NCBI GenBank assembly: GCA_958450325.1
Contig: OY288256.1
Coordinates: 13,300,557 to 13,364,556, forward strand
Length of the DNA stretch: 64,000 nucleotides
Source: Agrostemma githago
Taxonomy: Eukaryota > Streptophyta > Magnoliopsida > Caryophyllales > Caryophyllaceae
Direction of reading: 5' to 3'
The number at the start of each line of letters is the position of its first letter. Within the stretch, counting starts at the first letter, position 1. The notes below the pieces were generated by a model that was not told the origin of the DNA, ran no database searches, and saw nothing but the letters and a program-made list of their open reading frames with translations. Positions 24,518 through 36,676 of the stretch are shown in pieces. The position numbers and the translations under genes were made by a program.

Positions 24518-27500
24518 AAGGGATTAAGGGAGTTTGGTGAAAAGTGGGAAGTTGGGAAGTTGTGTTGTTGACCCTTGATCTCAGGTTGAATGAATGGCTT
24601 AGATGGATGATGTATTAAAAAAAAAAAGAAAAAAAAGAAAGGGACAACAAACTGACAAGCAACAGTGGAGAGAGGGAAGCAACCCTCCCCCTCAATCACA
24701 CTTCGCAGCAGTGGAGAGAGGGAAGCATTCCTTCCTCAATCAAACTCTCCCTTCCTCATTACTTTCCTCCTTTTCAATTCATTTCCCTAATTCAATTCAT
24801 CTCTTTTTGACAAAACTCCATCAAATAAGCTCCATTAATAACTCCGACCATGCTCCGTCAACAACTCCGATCATACTCCGTTTTTAACACAACATGACGG
24901 ATAATTATACCAAGGTATGTTTATGCATAAACTTTGATATCTTCATTTTTTTAGCTTCTTTTTCATCTTCATCTTCATCTTCGATCATCTTCATCTTCTT
25001 CAAACTTCTTTTTATTTTTCATATCTTCTTGTTTTTGGTATTTATAAAATTATTCATCTTCATTATCTAAAAAAAAGAACAACTTCATCTTTAAGATGGA
25101 GTTTGAAGATGAAGTTTTTATTTTTTTGTGGGATGAATGGAGCTTGAAGATGAAGATGAAGATGAACAAGTCATTTAGTGCGTAATGTTTTTGCAGAATT
25201 GCAAAGTCACACTCATTATGCTGTACAGTCACACTCATTATGCTGTACAGTCACACTCATTATGTTGTAGAATCACGCAGATGTAAACTCATTGTAGTCA
25301 CATATTCAGTTGTATAGTCATACTCATTATGCTGTATAGTCACACTCGCTATGTTGTAGAATCACGCAGCTGTAGAATACCTTGGGATTAAGGTATCATT
25401 CGTTGAATCATCTTCATCTTCATGCTTGTTTTATTTTTCATATTTTTCTTTTGTATTTGTAAAATTATTCATCTTCATTATCCAAAAAAAAAATGAAGGT
25501 TGAATATGGATGAATGAATGTTGAATATTTAATGAATGTTTAGATATTTCATTTTTTTAAAGTCATAGTCGTTCATTCATCCATATATATTCAACTTTCA
25601 TTTTTTTTTTTGTGGATAGTGAAGATGAATAATTTTATAAATACAAAAAAAAAGTATGAAAAATAAAACAAGCATGAAAATGAAGATGGTTAAACGCATG
25701 ATACCTTAATCCCAAGGTATTCTACAGCTACGTGATTCTACAACATAATGAGTGTGACTATGCAACATACTGAGTGTGACTGTACAACTTAAAGTTTGTG
25801 ACTATACAACTTAAAGCGTGTGACTTTTTTCAGATATTTTTTTTATCTACGTTCAAGTTTCCACGTTCGTCAAATTCCTACTTTCGAACCTCGATGATTT
25901 TCAGGTATTATTTTTATCTTTTTAGAGCATCTTTAAAATAATTAATCATCTTCATCCTCATGCTTGTTTTATTTTTCATTCCTTTTTTTTGGTATTTATA
26001 ATATTATTTATCTTCATTATTCACAAAAAAAAAAATGAAGGTTGAATATGGATGAAAGAAAGTTGAGTATTTAATGAATGTTTAAATAATTTGCTCTGAT
26101 TCATATGTATAATCATATTTCTAATTATGAATGTGACTTTGATAATGATGATTGAAGAATAATTGATTGTATGGCTTTTATTTTCCATTATACGGTTTCA
26201 GTTTTGTAGTCACACACTTTAGGTTGTACAGTCAGACTCATTATATTGTATAGTCACACTCATTATATTGTAGAATCACACAAATTCTTACAGTGATTAG
26301 TGTATGTAATCATCTTTGCTAATGATGATTGAAGTATAAATAAGTACGAGTGTAATTTAGTTGTATAGTCATAGAGATTATGTTGTAGAGTCACACAGTT
26401 AAAGTTGTACAGTCACACTCATTATGCTGTACAATCATGCAGTTGTAGAGTCATTGTAGTCATATATTCAGTTGTGTTGTGTGATTTAGATTGATTGTGT
26501 GTTTTGTTGCAGCGAAATAGTTGGTGGAAAGAGGAATGTTGGTAAAAGGGGCGGTGGGAAGAAGAAGGTCGTGGAAGATACAACGACCGACCACGTAATT
26601 GGACAATGTATTGTTGCGCACGTACCGGAGACCATCGTTAAGCTCTTGTGTGTTTATGTGAGATAAAATATTTGTTTTAGGATGAACGTACTATGTGTAA
26701 ATGATGTTTGGTGGGTTAGAATGTTTTTATGTTTGACGTACTATATGTAAAGGACGGACTTTGTCCAATGTAAATATATTTTCATCGCTATTTTCTGGTT
26801 TCATAATTAATCATGCGAGGTCTATAACAAAATCACTTATCCTTCCACCTGTGTGACTATACAACATAATCTCTGTGACTATACGACTAAATTATACTCG
26901 TACTTATTTATACTTCAATCATCATTAGCAAAGATGATTACATACACTAATCACTGCAAGAATTTGTGTGATTCTACAATATAATGAGTGTGACTATACA
27001 ATATAATGAGTGTGACTCTACAACCTAAAATGTGTGACTACAAAACTGAAACCGTAAAATGGAAAATAAAAGCCATATAGTCAATTATTCTTCAATCATC
27101 ATTTGCAAAGTCACATTCATAATTAGAAAGATGATATTATACATACGATTCAGAACAAATTATCTAAACATTCATTAAATATTCAACCTTCATTTTAATC
27201 TTCGCAACAATACATTGTCCAATTACGTGATCGATCGTTGTATCTTCCACGACCTTCTTCTTCCCACCGCCCCTTTTACCAACATTCCTCTTTCCACCAA
27301 TCATTTCGCTGCAACAAAACACACAATCAATCTAAATCACACATACAACTAAATATGTGACTATAATGAGTGTACAGCTGCGTGATTGTACAACATAATG
27401 AGTGTGACTATACAACTTTAACTGTGTGACTGTACAACATAAACGGTGTGATCCTAAAACATAATGACTGTGATCCTACAACATAACGAGTATGACTATA

Positions 27501-28543
27501 CAACTTAAGCTGTGTGACTATACAACATAATCTCTGTGACTATACAACTAAATTATAACATTAATTAAATATTCAATCTTCATTCATTCATATTTAACCT
27601 TCATTTTAATCCATATTTAATCTTCATTTTTTTTTGGATAATGAAGATGAATAATTTTATAAATACAAAAAAAAGGTATGAAAAGTAAAACAAGCATGAA
27701 GATGAAGATGATTCAACGAATGATACCTTAATCCCAAGGTATTCTACAGCTGCGTGATTCTACAATATAGCGAGTGTGACTATACAGCATAATGAGTATG
27801 ACTATACAACTGAATATGTGACTACAATGAGTGTACATCTGCGTGATTCTACAACATAATGAGTGTGACTGTACAACATAATGAGTGTGACTGTACAACA
27901 TAATGAGCGTGACTTTGCAATTCTGCAAAAACATTACGCACTAAATGACTTGTTCATCTTCAAGCTCCATTCATCCCACAAAAAAATAACAACTTCATCT
28001 TCAAACTCCATCTTAAAGATGAAGTTGTTCTTTTTTTTTTAGATAATGAAGATGAATAATTTTATAAATATATAAAAAAAAGACATGAAAAATAAAAAAA
28101 AGCATGAAGATGAAGATGAAGATGAAGCACGAAAATGAAGATGAAGATGATGAAGATGAACATACCTTCGTATGATGATCGAAGTTACTGACGGAGTATG
28201 TTGGGTTAAAAACGCAGTATGGTCGGAGTAGTTGACGGAGTATGGTCGGAGTTATTAATGGTGATTATTTGTTGGGGTTTTGTTAGAAAGAGATAAATTG
28301 AGTTGAGAAATGAATTGAAAATGAGGGGTTTGGGAAGTGTATGAGGGAAGTAATGTAGGGATTGATTTGGGTGAGGGGATGTTTTCCTCTCTCCACTGTT
28401 GCTATGTCAGTTGATTGTCTCCTTTTTTTTTTTTTTTTTTTTAATAATTGAACCCATCCATTCACCATCCATCTTAGGATGAATGGATGGAGAGGATTAA
28501 CACTAAGGGAGAGTTAGGGAGTTATTAACTTCCCTGATCCTCC

Positions 28544-28546
<3 letters not shown>
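24515..28546. mobile_element. (TA)n-flanked fold-back element, about 4 kb, MULE-like
   Basis: The two ends are long inverted repeats: 24515-24890 matches the complement of 28140-28546 with small indels (shared CAACAGTGGAGAGAGG, TTAATAACTCCGACCAT). Further inverted pairs nest inside: 25190-25480 with 27640-27930 (CCTTGGGATTAAGGTATCAT), 26200-26420 with 26860-27080, and 26470-26620 with 27205-27320. Most of the element can therefore fold on itself. Dozens of copies of a motif close to GTCACACTCATTATG occur in both orientations. No transposase is seen. Long inverted termini suggest a Mutator-like or foldback element; the TA arrays on both sides prevent reading of a target duplication. Confidence 0.65.
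26513..26666 (+). other. Possible exon-like segment in the core of the fold-back element
   Basis: After an acceptor-like TTTGTTGCAG, 50 codons stay open to a TAA at 26664. They encode a basic N-terminal half (GGKRNVGKRGGGKKK) and a hydrophobic end. An inverted, slightly diverged copy of its first two thirds lies at 27205-27300. It could be a captured last exon; I do not recognise it, and chance is possible at this length. Confidence 0.25.
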
Positions 28547-28580
<34 letters not shown>

Positions 28581-28581
<1 letters not shown>

Positions 28582-28815
28582 GGGATCAAATAAGTTCACC
28601 ACATGCAACTAAGTCTATATTAAAGTTACAGTTGACATACGTTGAAGTTGCATTTGTTCAAGATTGATATGTAACTATAACATTCAGCACTGTTATCACT
28701 TCAAGTGATAAAGTGCAACTTTAACACTCATCTCGTGTAACTTTAAGCACTTTTTGTGTAACTTTAACACTGGAACTTATGAACTTATAAGAGTTGTTGG
28801 CCTTATGTGAACCTA

Positions 28816-28817
<2 letters not shown>
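28581..28817. mobile_element. Small MITE bordered by (TA)n arrays
   Basis: About 237 bp between TA arrays 28547-28580 and 28818-28856. It starts GAAGGGATCAAATAAGTTCACC and ends GGCCTTATGTGAACCTATC; the ends pair imperfectly around GTTCAC/GTGAAC. Internal repeats of GTAACTTTAA occur. It resembles miniature elements of the kind (such as Micron) that sit within TA microsatellites. Its first bases resemble those of the fold-back element (GAAAAGGGATTA). Confidence 0.5.
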
Positions 28818-28859
<42 letters not shown>

Positions 28860-30303
28860 TTGTTTGCCTGAGGACAAGCAAAGGTTTGGTTTGGAGGAGT
28901 TTGATCAACCTATTTTATATCGTATTTTATTGTCCCCTGACAACCATTTCTGAGCTTTTCTTCTTCCTAAATTATATGTTTAGTGTCGATTTTTATTAGA
29001 AAGTCGATACTGTCGATTCCCGTGCTATTTTGCAGGTTAGGTACAATTTCGAGCATATTTAGGAGTAATAACCCAGATAGCCGAGACGAGAACGGAAGTC
29101 GAGGAAGAAAACGAAAAGTCAAGAAGCAAAGAAGAACTCTGCTACGAGTTCTAGCAGCACCCACTCGATCGAGTGGTGCTATAGCACTCGATCGAGTGCC
29201 TCACATCCGCGCATAACTGGACTACATTAGAGTGTTGGGCCGATTCTCCCTTTTTAGCCCAAGACAAACAAGAGTTGAAGCCTTGACGGACCCACTCGAT
29301 CGAGTACCACTGCGTGCATTCGATCGAGTGCATCAGACCCGGGCCGCGGATTAAATTTTAATTCACTTAGACTTTGGGCCCGTTTTAAGTCCAACTGATT
29401 TCTTTTAAATCAGTTGGAGGAGGAGATTGTCAGACACTTTTTCCTTTACACAATTTACAACTTCTTTTATTTTTCTTAGCATAGAAGTTTACGTAGCTTT
29501 CCAGTTTCTTTCGCGAGATACATTGAACTCCGTCCTTCCCTTTTCAGATCTTGAATTATTTGGTATCGATATTTTTAATTTTAATTTCAATTTCAGTTTT
29601 CTACTTTAATTCTTGTCTTAATTCATCTTTTGTTTTCGTAGTAATATTAATTTCAGTTTTCGCTTATTGTTTTCTTGTGTAGAATTATTCTTGCTTCTCG
29701 TAGTTTAATTCGATTCATCTTTATCATGTTTACTTGCAATTCATCTTTTGTTAGTTCGATTACAATTAATATGCATAGCTAAATTTTATCTAGGGTTTAG
29801 GGGGATCGATGCGTATTATTAGGGTTATAGTCAATTGACCTGTTTCTAATCGTATGAACTATCGTCTGAATATCGTTTTAACTCTGATTAATTGTTTGAT
29901 GCATAATTCAATTAATTAGTATCGCAATTAGAATTTTCGCCGACTGGGTTAAGAACTAATTAGGCCACGATAGTTTGGGTAGACTGACTTAATGCTAGCG
30001 ACCGCAGGTTAAGTTTAGATCTAAAGGTTGTAGTGTACCGACCGGACCTGCACCTTAGGTAGTTCGATTACTGACCTGTTAGTTGACTCCATGACCCGAG
30101 TAATATTCATTGTGAACCTGAGACCCTAGACTTTTCTCTTATTGATTTATCAATAGGTAATTAGTGATTAGCCTATCAAAACCAACCCAAACTGTGATCC
30201 ATAACCTATAGTCTAATTCTTAGAAATAGATAACTAAATTCTGTCTCCCTGTGGTTCGACCCATGACTTCACTATCTACATTAGTTGGTGACCTTAGGGT
30301 ATC

Positions 30304-33300
30304 TAATAGAAATCGAGAGACGTAGAATATTAATGATTATTGAATTATGAATCGTGCTTTGTATAGAGACTATGACATCCTATATATACAATAATAAAAT
30401 CGAGCTATTTACGGAATATAAATCAAGCTAACAGAAATTGGGGAAGGGCCTAAGAAGACGAGGTATGCGGTAAGGGAACGACGGCTGGTTGGGCAACTAG
30501 CCCAGTTGGCATCACAATAAGCTTGGAGACAAAGATTGCTATCGGAGCGAAGTAGAAGACCTTGTCCTGGAGCATTTTTGAGATATCGAACCACGTGAAT
30601 TGCGGCATTTCAATTATCAATTGTGGGGGCATGCATAAATTGAGCTAGAATATGGACGGAATATAGAAGCTCCGGACGGGTGATAGTGAGATAAATCAGG
30701 CGGCCTACTAGGCGTCGATATGGCTGTGGGTCATTCATAAGAGCAGCTTTAGAAAGAGCCAGGCGGTGGTTTTGTTCTATGGGAGTTCTCGTGGGTTTCG
30801 AGCCAAGAAGACCTGATTCAGTTAGAATATCAAGTGCATACTTCCTTTGTGAGACAAAAATTCCAGAGTCATTTCGAGCAATTTCAAGACCGAGGAAGTA
30901 TTTGAGAGGTCCCAAATCCTTCATGTAAAAGCATGTACTCAAATAATTTTTGAAGTTGGTAATCATAGCGGAATTGTTGCCGCAAATGACTAAATCATCG
31001 ACGTAAACAAGGACATGAACTTCAGTGTCAGGTTTGGAGATAGAAAATAAAGAATGGTCGTAGGGACATTGTTTAAACCCGTATCTAAGAAGGGCAGAAG
31101 CAAGTTTAGCGTACCAGCACCAAGGCGCTTGTCGAAGGCCATATAACGACTTTCGTAGACGACAAACTTTACCATCGTTTGAAGGATGAAAGCCCGGAGG
31201 TGGTTTCATATAAACTTCTTCATGTAGGTCAACATGAAGAAAGGCGTTATGAACATCCATTTGATGTAGAGCCCATTTTTTGGAGGCAGCGATGGCGAGC
31301 AAAGTTCGAACAGTGACAAGTTTTATGGTGGGAGCAAATGTTTCGGTATAGTCAACGCCCTCAACTTGTCGATTGATCATAACCACGAGGTGAGCCTTGT
31401 ATCGTTCAATCGTTCCATCAGCTTTATATTTTATTTTATAGACCCATTTTGATCCAATTGCCTTTTTGTTTGGTGGAAGATATTCCATAGTCCACGTATT
31501 ATTGTTTTCGAGTGCTTCTATTTCGGATTTCATCGCGTTTCGCCATTCAGGAACCTGCACAGCCTCATTAAAAAAGCTAGGCTCGTGACCTTTGGTCACA
31601 GCCGACAAGAAAATTTGATGTTTAGGAGAAAAACTAGCACAATTAACATAGTGAGATATCGGGAAAGAAGTATTACCTGAAGACGGTGTTGGTGCGGTGA
31701 GTAAGTGAGACGAGGGACGAGTAGTTTGTAAAACGAAGTCCTTGAGACGAGAGCTTGGTATTTTGGGTCGATGTCCGCGGCCTAAGTCAGAGGAAGCCTC
31801 TGTGGTTGTGGTAGTACCGGTCGGGGCAGGGGTAGTATTTGTTGGGACCGAAGTAGATGGGTTGGTAGTCGTGGGTGCAAGAACATCCGTGGTGAGGGAG
31901 TCTTCGGTGGAGGATATGGTGGCTGGTGTGTTTGTGACCAGGTTAGTGTCAGGTTGGTCAAGGTCGATAGAAGACGCGGAAACGGTGACGGGATTAGTTT
32001 GAAGAACAACTTGGTCAATTGGGTGTAAAATTAGAGTGAGAAAGTGAAATAGCATTGTCAGTGTCATGAATATTAATAGAATTATATGGAAACTCATTTT
32101 CAATAAAAATAACATCACGTGATTCAAAATAAGACCCGGTATCCAAATCATAAAGACGCCATCCTTTTTTTTTCAAACGGATATCCAACAAAAATACATT
32201 TACGACTTCGAAGAGCAAATTTATCGCGAGACCGATTTAAAGTTTTTGCATAACAAAGACACCCAAAAATTCGTATATTGTCCATTGGTGGGGTTTTATT
32301 AAAAAGGAGCTCGTAAGGTGTTTTGTCATCAAGAATTGGCGTCGGAGTTCGATTTATTAAATATAGACAGCTGCAAGAACGCATTCACCCCAAAAAAATA
32401 TAGGTAAATTAGCTTGAAAAAGAAGAGCACGAGCGACATTTAAAATGTGTCTATGTTTACGCTCAACCCGACCATTTTGTTGAGGAGTGTCAATGTTGGA
32501 AGTTTGAAACAAAATTCCATTTGTGTTAAAAAATGTTTTTAAACATGTAAACTCGGTACCGTTATCGCTACGGAAAATTTTAATCTTTTTACTAAATTGA
32601 CGATCAATCATTGAAAAAAAAATTAACAAAGTTTGTCGAGCATCACTCTTACGATGCAATAAATAAACCCATGTGCATCGTGAAAAATCATCGACGATTG
32701 TTAAAAAATAACTTGACCCACATGATCCATTTTCGGAATATGGACCCCATAAGTCGCAATGAATTAAATCAAAGACGAAACCTGCTTTATTGGAACTTAA
32801 AGAAAACGGAGAACGAGTTTGTTTTGCCCGAAGGCAAATATCACAAGTATGACTAGAAAATAAATTAGAGTCCTTGGTAGAAATAAAAGGTAAAAAACGA
32901 AATATATTGGAGGAGGGGTGCCCCAACCGTCGGTGCCAAAGTTCGGAAGTGTCAGCAGATCGTACCATACAAGCTCTAGCTTTATCGTCATGGACACTTT
33001 GTAAATAGTACAGTCCCTCGTGTTGCTCACCCGCACCAATCACTATCTTCGAGGAACGGTCCTGAATAAGACATAATTTTTGTGAAAATTGAATCGTGAG
33101 TGTATTATCAAGAAGCAGGCTTGAGACTGAAATAAGATGACAATGTAATTTTTCAGCATATAATACATTACGTAAAATAAGACGAGAAGATAAGCATATA
33201 TCACCACTTTTAGTAGTGATCGTAATGTCACCGTTAGGTAAACCAACATATAAAGGAGGTATTGTACGAATATTTGAAAAATGTGACAAGGAACCCGACA

Positions 33301-34871
33301 TATGATGGGATGCTCCCGTGTCAATAATCCTAGATAGAGATGAAAAATTACCATTAAGGCGGTCCTTATTGACTGAACTAGCTTTATGATTTTCCCATAA
33401 GTGTGTGAGTTCGTCCAGTTCAGTAGAGCTTAAAGCATTAAGGTCTAGCCTGTCAAGATTAGGAAGAGAGGAGCGAGAGGAAGATGCATTACCAATATTC
33501 TGATTAGTACTAGCCGGACCAGCCACCATGTTTATGCGTGGAGGATGACCAGCAGCCTTCTTACGATCAAATAGTTCTCTACCCCGCACATCCGGGACGA
33601 ACGTGGCGTTACTCAAATCAGTATCATTTGGTTAATATAAATACGATCACGTGGTCGATCTCCCCACCACTCGGGAAAATTGCCATTGACTCGATAACAA
33701 GATTTAAAGTGATGTCCAGATCGATTACAAGCAATACAAAATGGTTGTGTGGTCCCGGAAACAGAATTATTATGGTCAGAATCTGAGTCCTTACTCCCTC
33801 CCCTTTGTTGTCTAGCCCCATGGTGAACACGAGCCGCAAAAATCATGGTGTCGGGGGTGGATTCGGGTTTAGTTTGAGCAAAAGTACAGACTCCTTCTAC
33901 TTGGGTAAGGCGATTATAAGTTTGATTTAGAGTAGGAAGGGGATCAGTACTAATTAATTGGGATCGAATATTATCAAAAAGGTCATCAAGGCCCATTAGA
34001 AAGTCACGTACCCATTTCTTTTCGCGTCGGGCATCCATTAAATTGATCCAATCACAAGCGCAGGGATTGCACGAACACGCGGGCAAAGGATCGTATTCGA
34101 GAAGATCATCCCAAAACTCGGCCGTAATAGGACATCAGAGTCTCGGTTGGAGTTTATCGACAAGTGTTGATTTCGCCCTCTAATTGATGAATTCGAGCCT
34201 CGTTTCCTTGCGAAAATCGTTGCTTGATGTCGGCCCAGACTTGTTTCGATTCCAGGCGATATGAGATCGTTTTCTTGAGATTTTTCTCTATGGAATTGAA
34301 TATCCAAGAAGTGACCAAGGCATTGGTACCTTTCCAGGATTCGAGAGACGTTGCATCCGTAGGGTTGGTGATAGTACCATCAATGTAACCTAGCTTCCCT
34401 TTGGCAAGAAGAGCGAGATTAAACGCGCGAGACCATTCGTCGTAATTAGTGCCATTGAATGTAACTTGAGTAATGTTGCTACCCGGATTTTCGACATGAA
34501 CCAAAGAATACGCATGATTAATTTTCGTTTCAGAATTTTTATTATTGTCGAGATTCGTCATGAGTGGAAATTGTGTGTGTTCGAGGGAAGAGAAGGCACA
34601 GGGATCGGGTCGAATCGAAAAAGAACCCTAGTGCTCTGATACCATAATAGCAATCGAGAGACGTAGAATATTAATGATTATTGAATTATGAATCGTGCTT
34701 TGTACAGAGACTATGACATCCTATATATACAATAATAGAATCGAGCTATTTACGGAATACAATCAAGCTCACAGCTATAAATTATCTATGTAAGGGAAGA
34801 ATATGGTGAGGCAAATATTGAGCAAATATTGCCTTGTGAACAAAGATGTCAGTAACGACTCTTTGCTAACA
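30304..34871 (-). mobile_element. Element C: deleted Ty1/copia retrotransposon in the 3' LTR of B
   Basis: Flanked by the perfect duplication GTATC (30299-30303, 34872-34876). In its own orientation it runs from 34871 to 30304. The upstream LTR is 34645-34871 (227 bp), followed by the primer site TGGTATCAGAGC (34644-34633, initiator tRNA-Met). The downstream LTR keeps only about 131 bp (30304-30434). A deletion joins the RNase H coding sequence directly to the interior of that LTR, removing the end of the gene, the polypurine tract and about 96 bp of LTR. Short shared sequence (CTGT) at the junction suggests microhomology-mediated repair. Confidence 0.85.
30436..34561 (-). pseudogene. Ty1/copia gag-pol of element C, broken
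   Basis: Reading from ATG 34561: copia-type Gag N-terminal region (FNGTNYDEWSRAFNLAL), a frame change near 34150, Gag and zinc knuckle (CIACNRSGHHFKSC) in 33613-34086, then 32357-33616 with the protease motif IDTGASHHM, GAG-pre-integrase (LWHRRLGHPSSN) and integrase core (HCDLWGPY, DNGTEF, QQNGRVERKHRHI). 32148-32384 continues the integrase end. 30610-32151 holds reverse transcriptase with VLVYVDDLVICGN. RNase H begins (YCDANWASCPTSRRS) but stops at the deletion (30409-30594). At least four frame breaks. The motifs place it in Ty1/copia; I would guess the Ale/Ivana group. Confidence 0.85.
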
Positions 34872-34906
34872 GTATCTTTGATTAGGGATACGACTAACCC
34901 CTGTCA

Positions 34907-35857
34907 ATCGTTCAAGTGCAACCCCTGAAAGCAAAAAAGGCGGGTTGTAGTTCTCACAAATCAACAAAAATCTTCAAAATCTCATGAAAGTGAAATGATT
35001 GAAAACATCTCATCTCCATCAAGCGCCAATGTGAGGGTGGACGATGGCGAAACATCCTTTACCTTTTAAAAAAGCAAGCCTGCTCCTAAGAAAGAGGATA
35101 AACTGCAAGCCTGCTCCTAAGCAAGAGGATAAACTGCAAGCACCCTCCTAAGCAAGAGGCTAAACTGCAAACCCTCCTAAGCAAGAGGTTAAACTGCAAG
35201 CTCTCCTAGGCAAGAGGTTAAACTGCAATGCTCCTAAGTAAGAGGATAAACTGTAAAGAAAGCTCCTAATCAAGAGGATAAACGGCAAGCAAGACTCCTA
35301 AGCAAGAGGCTAAACTGCACATAAAAAAAACCCACAAAAACAAAACAAAACAAAACAAAACAAACCCACAAAGAAAAAAAAACACCACAAAAAACCAAAA
35401 ACAAAACCCACAAAAATTTATCCCATGAACTACGTCGGCTTCATCTTGTAGAATATCATATGTGTTTTGCAAGTACGTAGGCAGCTCGAGTGAACATGTA
35501 GCTTGAGTGCAGCCACACCACCAAACAAACCACTCATTCCCTTATTGAACTACGTTGGCTTGATCTTGTAAACCATTATTTTGTTTTGTAAGTACGTAGG
35601 CAACTCGAGTGAACAGGTAGCTTGAGTGCAGCCACCTCCTCCAAAATAACAAAAAAAATAAAATGCTCCTGGACCGCAAGAGCCTAAACTCTGAACGGCT
35701 AAATGAACTTTGTTATAACATTTGAGGTTATAAATCCAAACAAAAGACTCATTGGAAAGAGACAAATAAACGTGACGACAATCACTGATGAAGCAGTAAG
35801 ACCAAATTCTATGGAATTACAAAGGGAAGAGAATAATCAAAACATCTTAAGTTTCTA
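34907..35857 (+). other. Element A resumes: tandem repeats and Tat-type 3' motifs
   Basis: After B the internal part of A continues. 35076-35320 holds about eight copies of a 25-35-bp unit like CTCCTAAGCAAGAGGATAAA. Then 35425-35525 and 35548-35640 are two copies of a segment reading GAACTACGT(C/T)GGCTT ... AAGTACGTAGGCA, a motif seen after pol in Tat-group elements. No pol gene lies here. The stretch ends at the C-terminus of the antisense gene. Confidence 0.7.
35076..35320 (+). repeat. Short tandem repeat in A, about 8 units
   Basis: Irregular units of 25-38 bp built on GCTCCTAAGCAAGAGGATAAACTGCAA, with variation in the lead-in and small indels. Confidence 0.85.
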
Positions 35858-36676
35858 TTAGTTAGTATCGAAGGAGGCACTCATCTCTTCCAGTTCTTTT
35901 CGCTGCTCTTCAATCATAGCCTACTCTTCAATCATAGCCTGTTCTTCGGCAGTCGGAACCGGGATGTCTTCAAGCTCCTCTAGTGATCTCATTGCGCCTT
36001 GGATTTCTGTTTGCAACGAATTCAAAGTTCCATCTTTTGCTGTCACGCTACTTTGCAGTAAACTTTCCTCCTCCCGCGCCAGTTTAAGCTAGGCCTCAAG
36101 ATTCACAATCTTCTCACGAGTAACGGAAAGCTTCACGGTTTCCGCCTGATGCTCCTCTTTCACTTTATCTTCAAGTGATTTAGTTTGCTCCATTTTCTAA
36201 TGTAATAATGCAAGTTTTCTATCCTCGAGTTGGTGACATTTCGATGTTTGCCTCTCAAGCGCAAGATATGCATTAACCGCGCTCACATAAGAATCAACTT
36301 GAGCCCGCAATAAAGAAGGGTCCCCTTGAAGCCGTAGCATGCTTGCTTAACAATCTTTGGCCTGCATCGACACCTCGCCTACTTTAGACCAACTGGCATT
36401 CTTCAACTCCGTAAGAAATGTCGAATGAACTTCTCGCACTGCTTTTTCAAATACTCCCTCGTACGGAGAAGCGGGCCGAAACGAGGTCATAGAATAAGTA
36501 GGCAGAACAATAGTCTTGATCGAGACATGCGAAGTTTTATGGACTTCCCACCTACATTGGGGAGGCCTCTCCACTGAAGGTAGTCCATCTACAGCGGCAC
36601 AAGAGCTCCCAGCCCGGCTACCATGAGAAGATGGAGTAGGGCAATCTTCCAAGGGCGCGGATTTATCAAGCATGAC

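Larger units (their letters stand above)
11590..34906 (+). mobile_element. Element B: Athila-like retrotransposon, gag-protease only, inserted in gag of A
   Basis: Starts TGATCAACC, ends CCCCTGTCA. Flanks are ATCGC (11585-11589) and ATCGT (34907-34911), a 5-bp duplication with one change. LTRs are 1420 bp (5') and 1432 bp (3', after removing C). The Athila-type primer site TGGCACCGTTGCCGGGGA follows the 5' LTR, and TTTGGTTTGGAGGAGTT precedes the 3' LTR as polypurine tract. Only a gag-protease gene is present; reverse transcriptase and integrase are missing. Guests inside B: G (with the hAT element), the fold-back element, a MITE and C. Confidence 0.85.
28902..34906 (+). repeat. 3' LTR of element B, split by C
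   Basis: Pieces 28902-30303 and 34877-34906 (1432 bp together). It is preceded by TTTGGTTTGGAGGAGTT and by GCCTGAGGACAAGCAAAGG, a sequence common before Athila 3' LTRs. The palindrome cluster at 29161-29327 matches that of the 5' LTR. Confidence 0.88.

Noticed and set aside
24448..24887. Short ORFs in the left arm of the fold-back element
   Set aside because: They run through TA and poly-A/T simple sequence and have no domain.
30304..30434. A naturally short LTR for element C
   Set aside because: The other LTR is 227 bp and the coding region is cut at the junction, so deletion explains it better.
32611..32856. Plus-strand ORFs across element C
   Set aside because: Shadows of the minus-strand integrase and reverse transcriptase coding sequence.
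35076..35320. CRISPR-like regular repeats
   Set aside because: Units are irregular and the setting is a plant retrotransposon; this is an ordinary tandem repeat. The same holds for 48219-48644.
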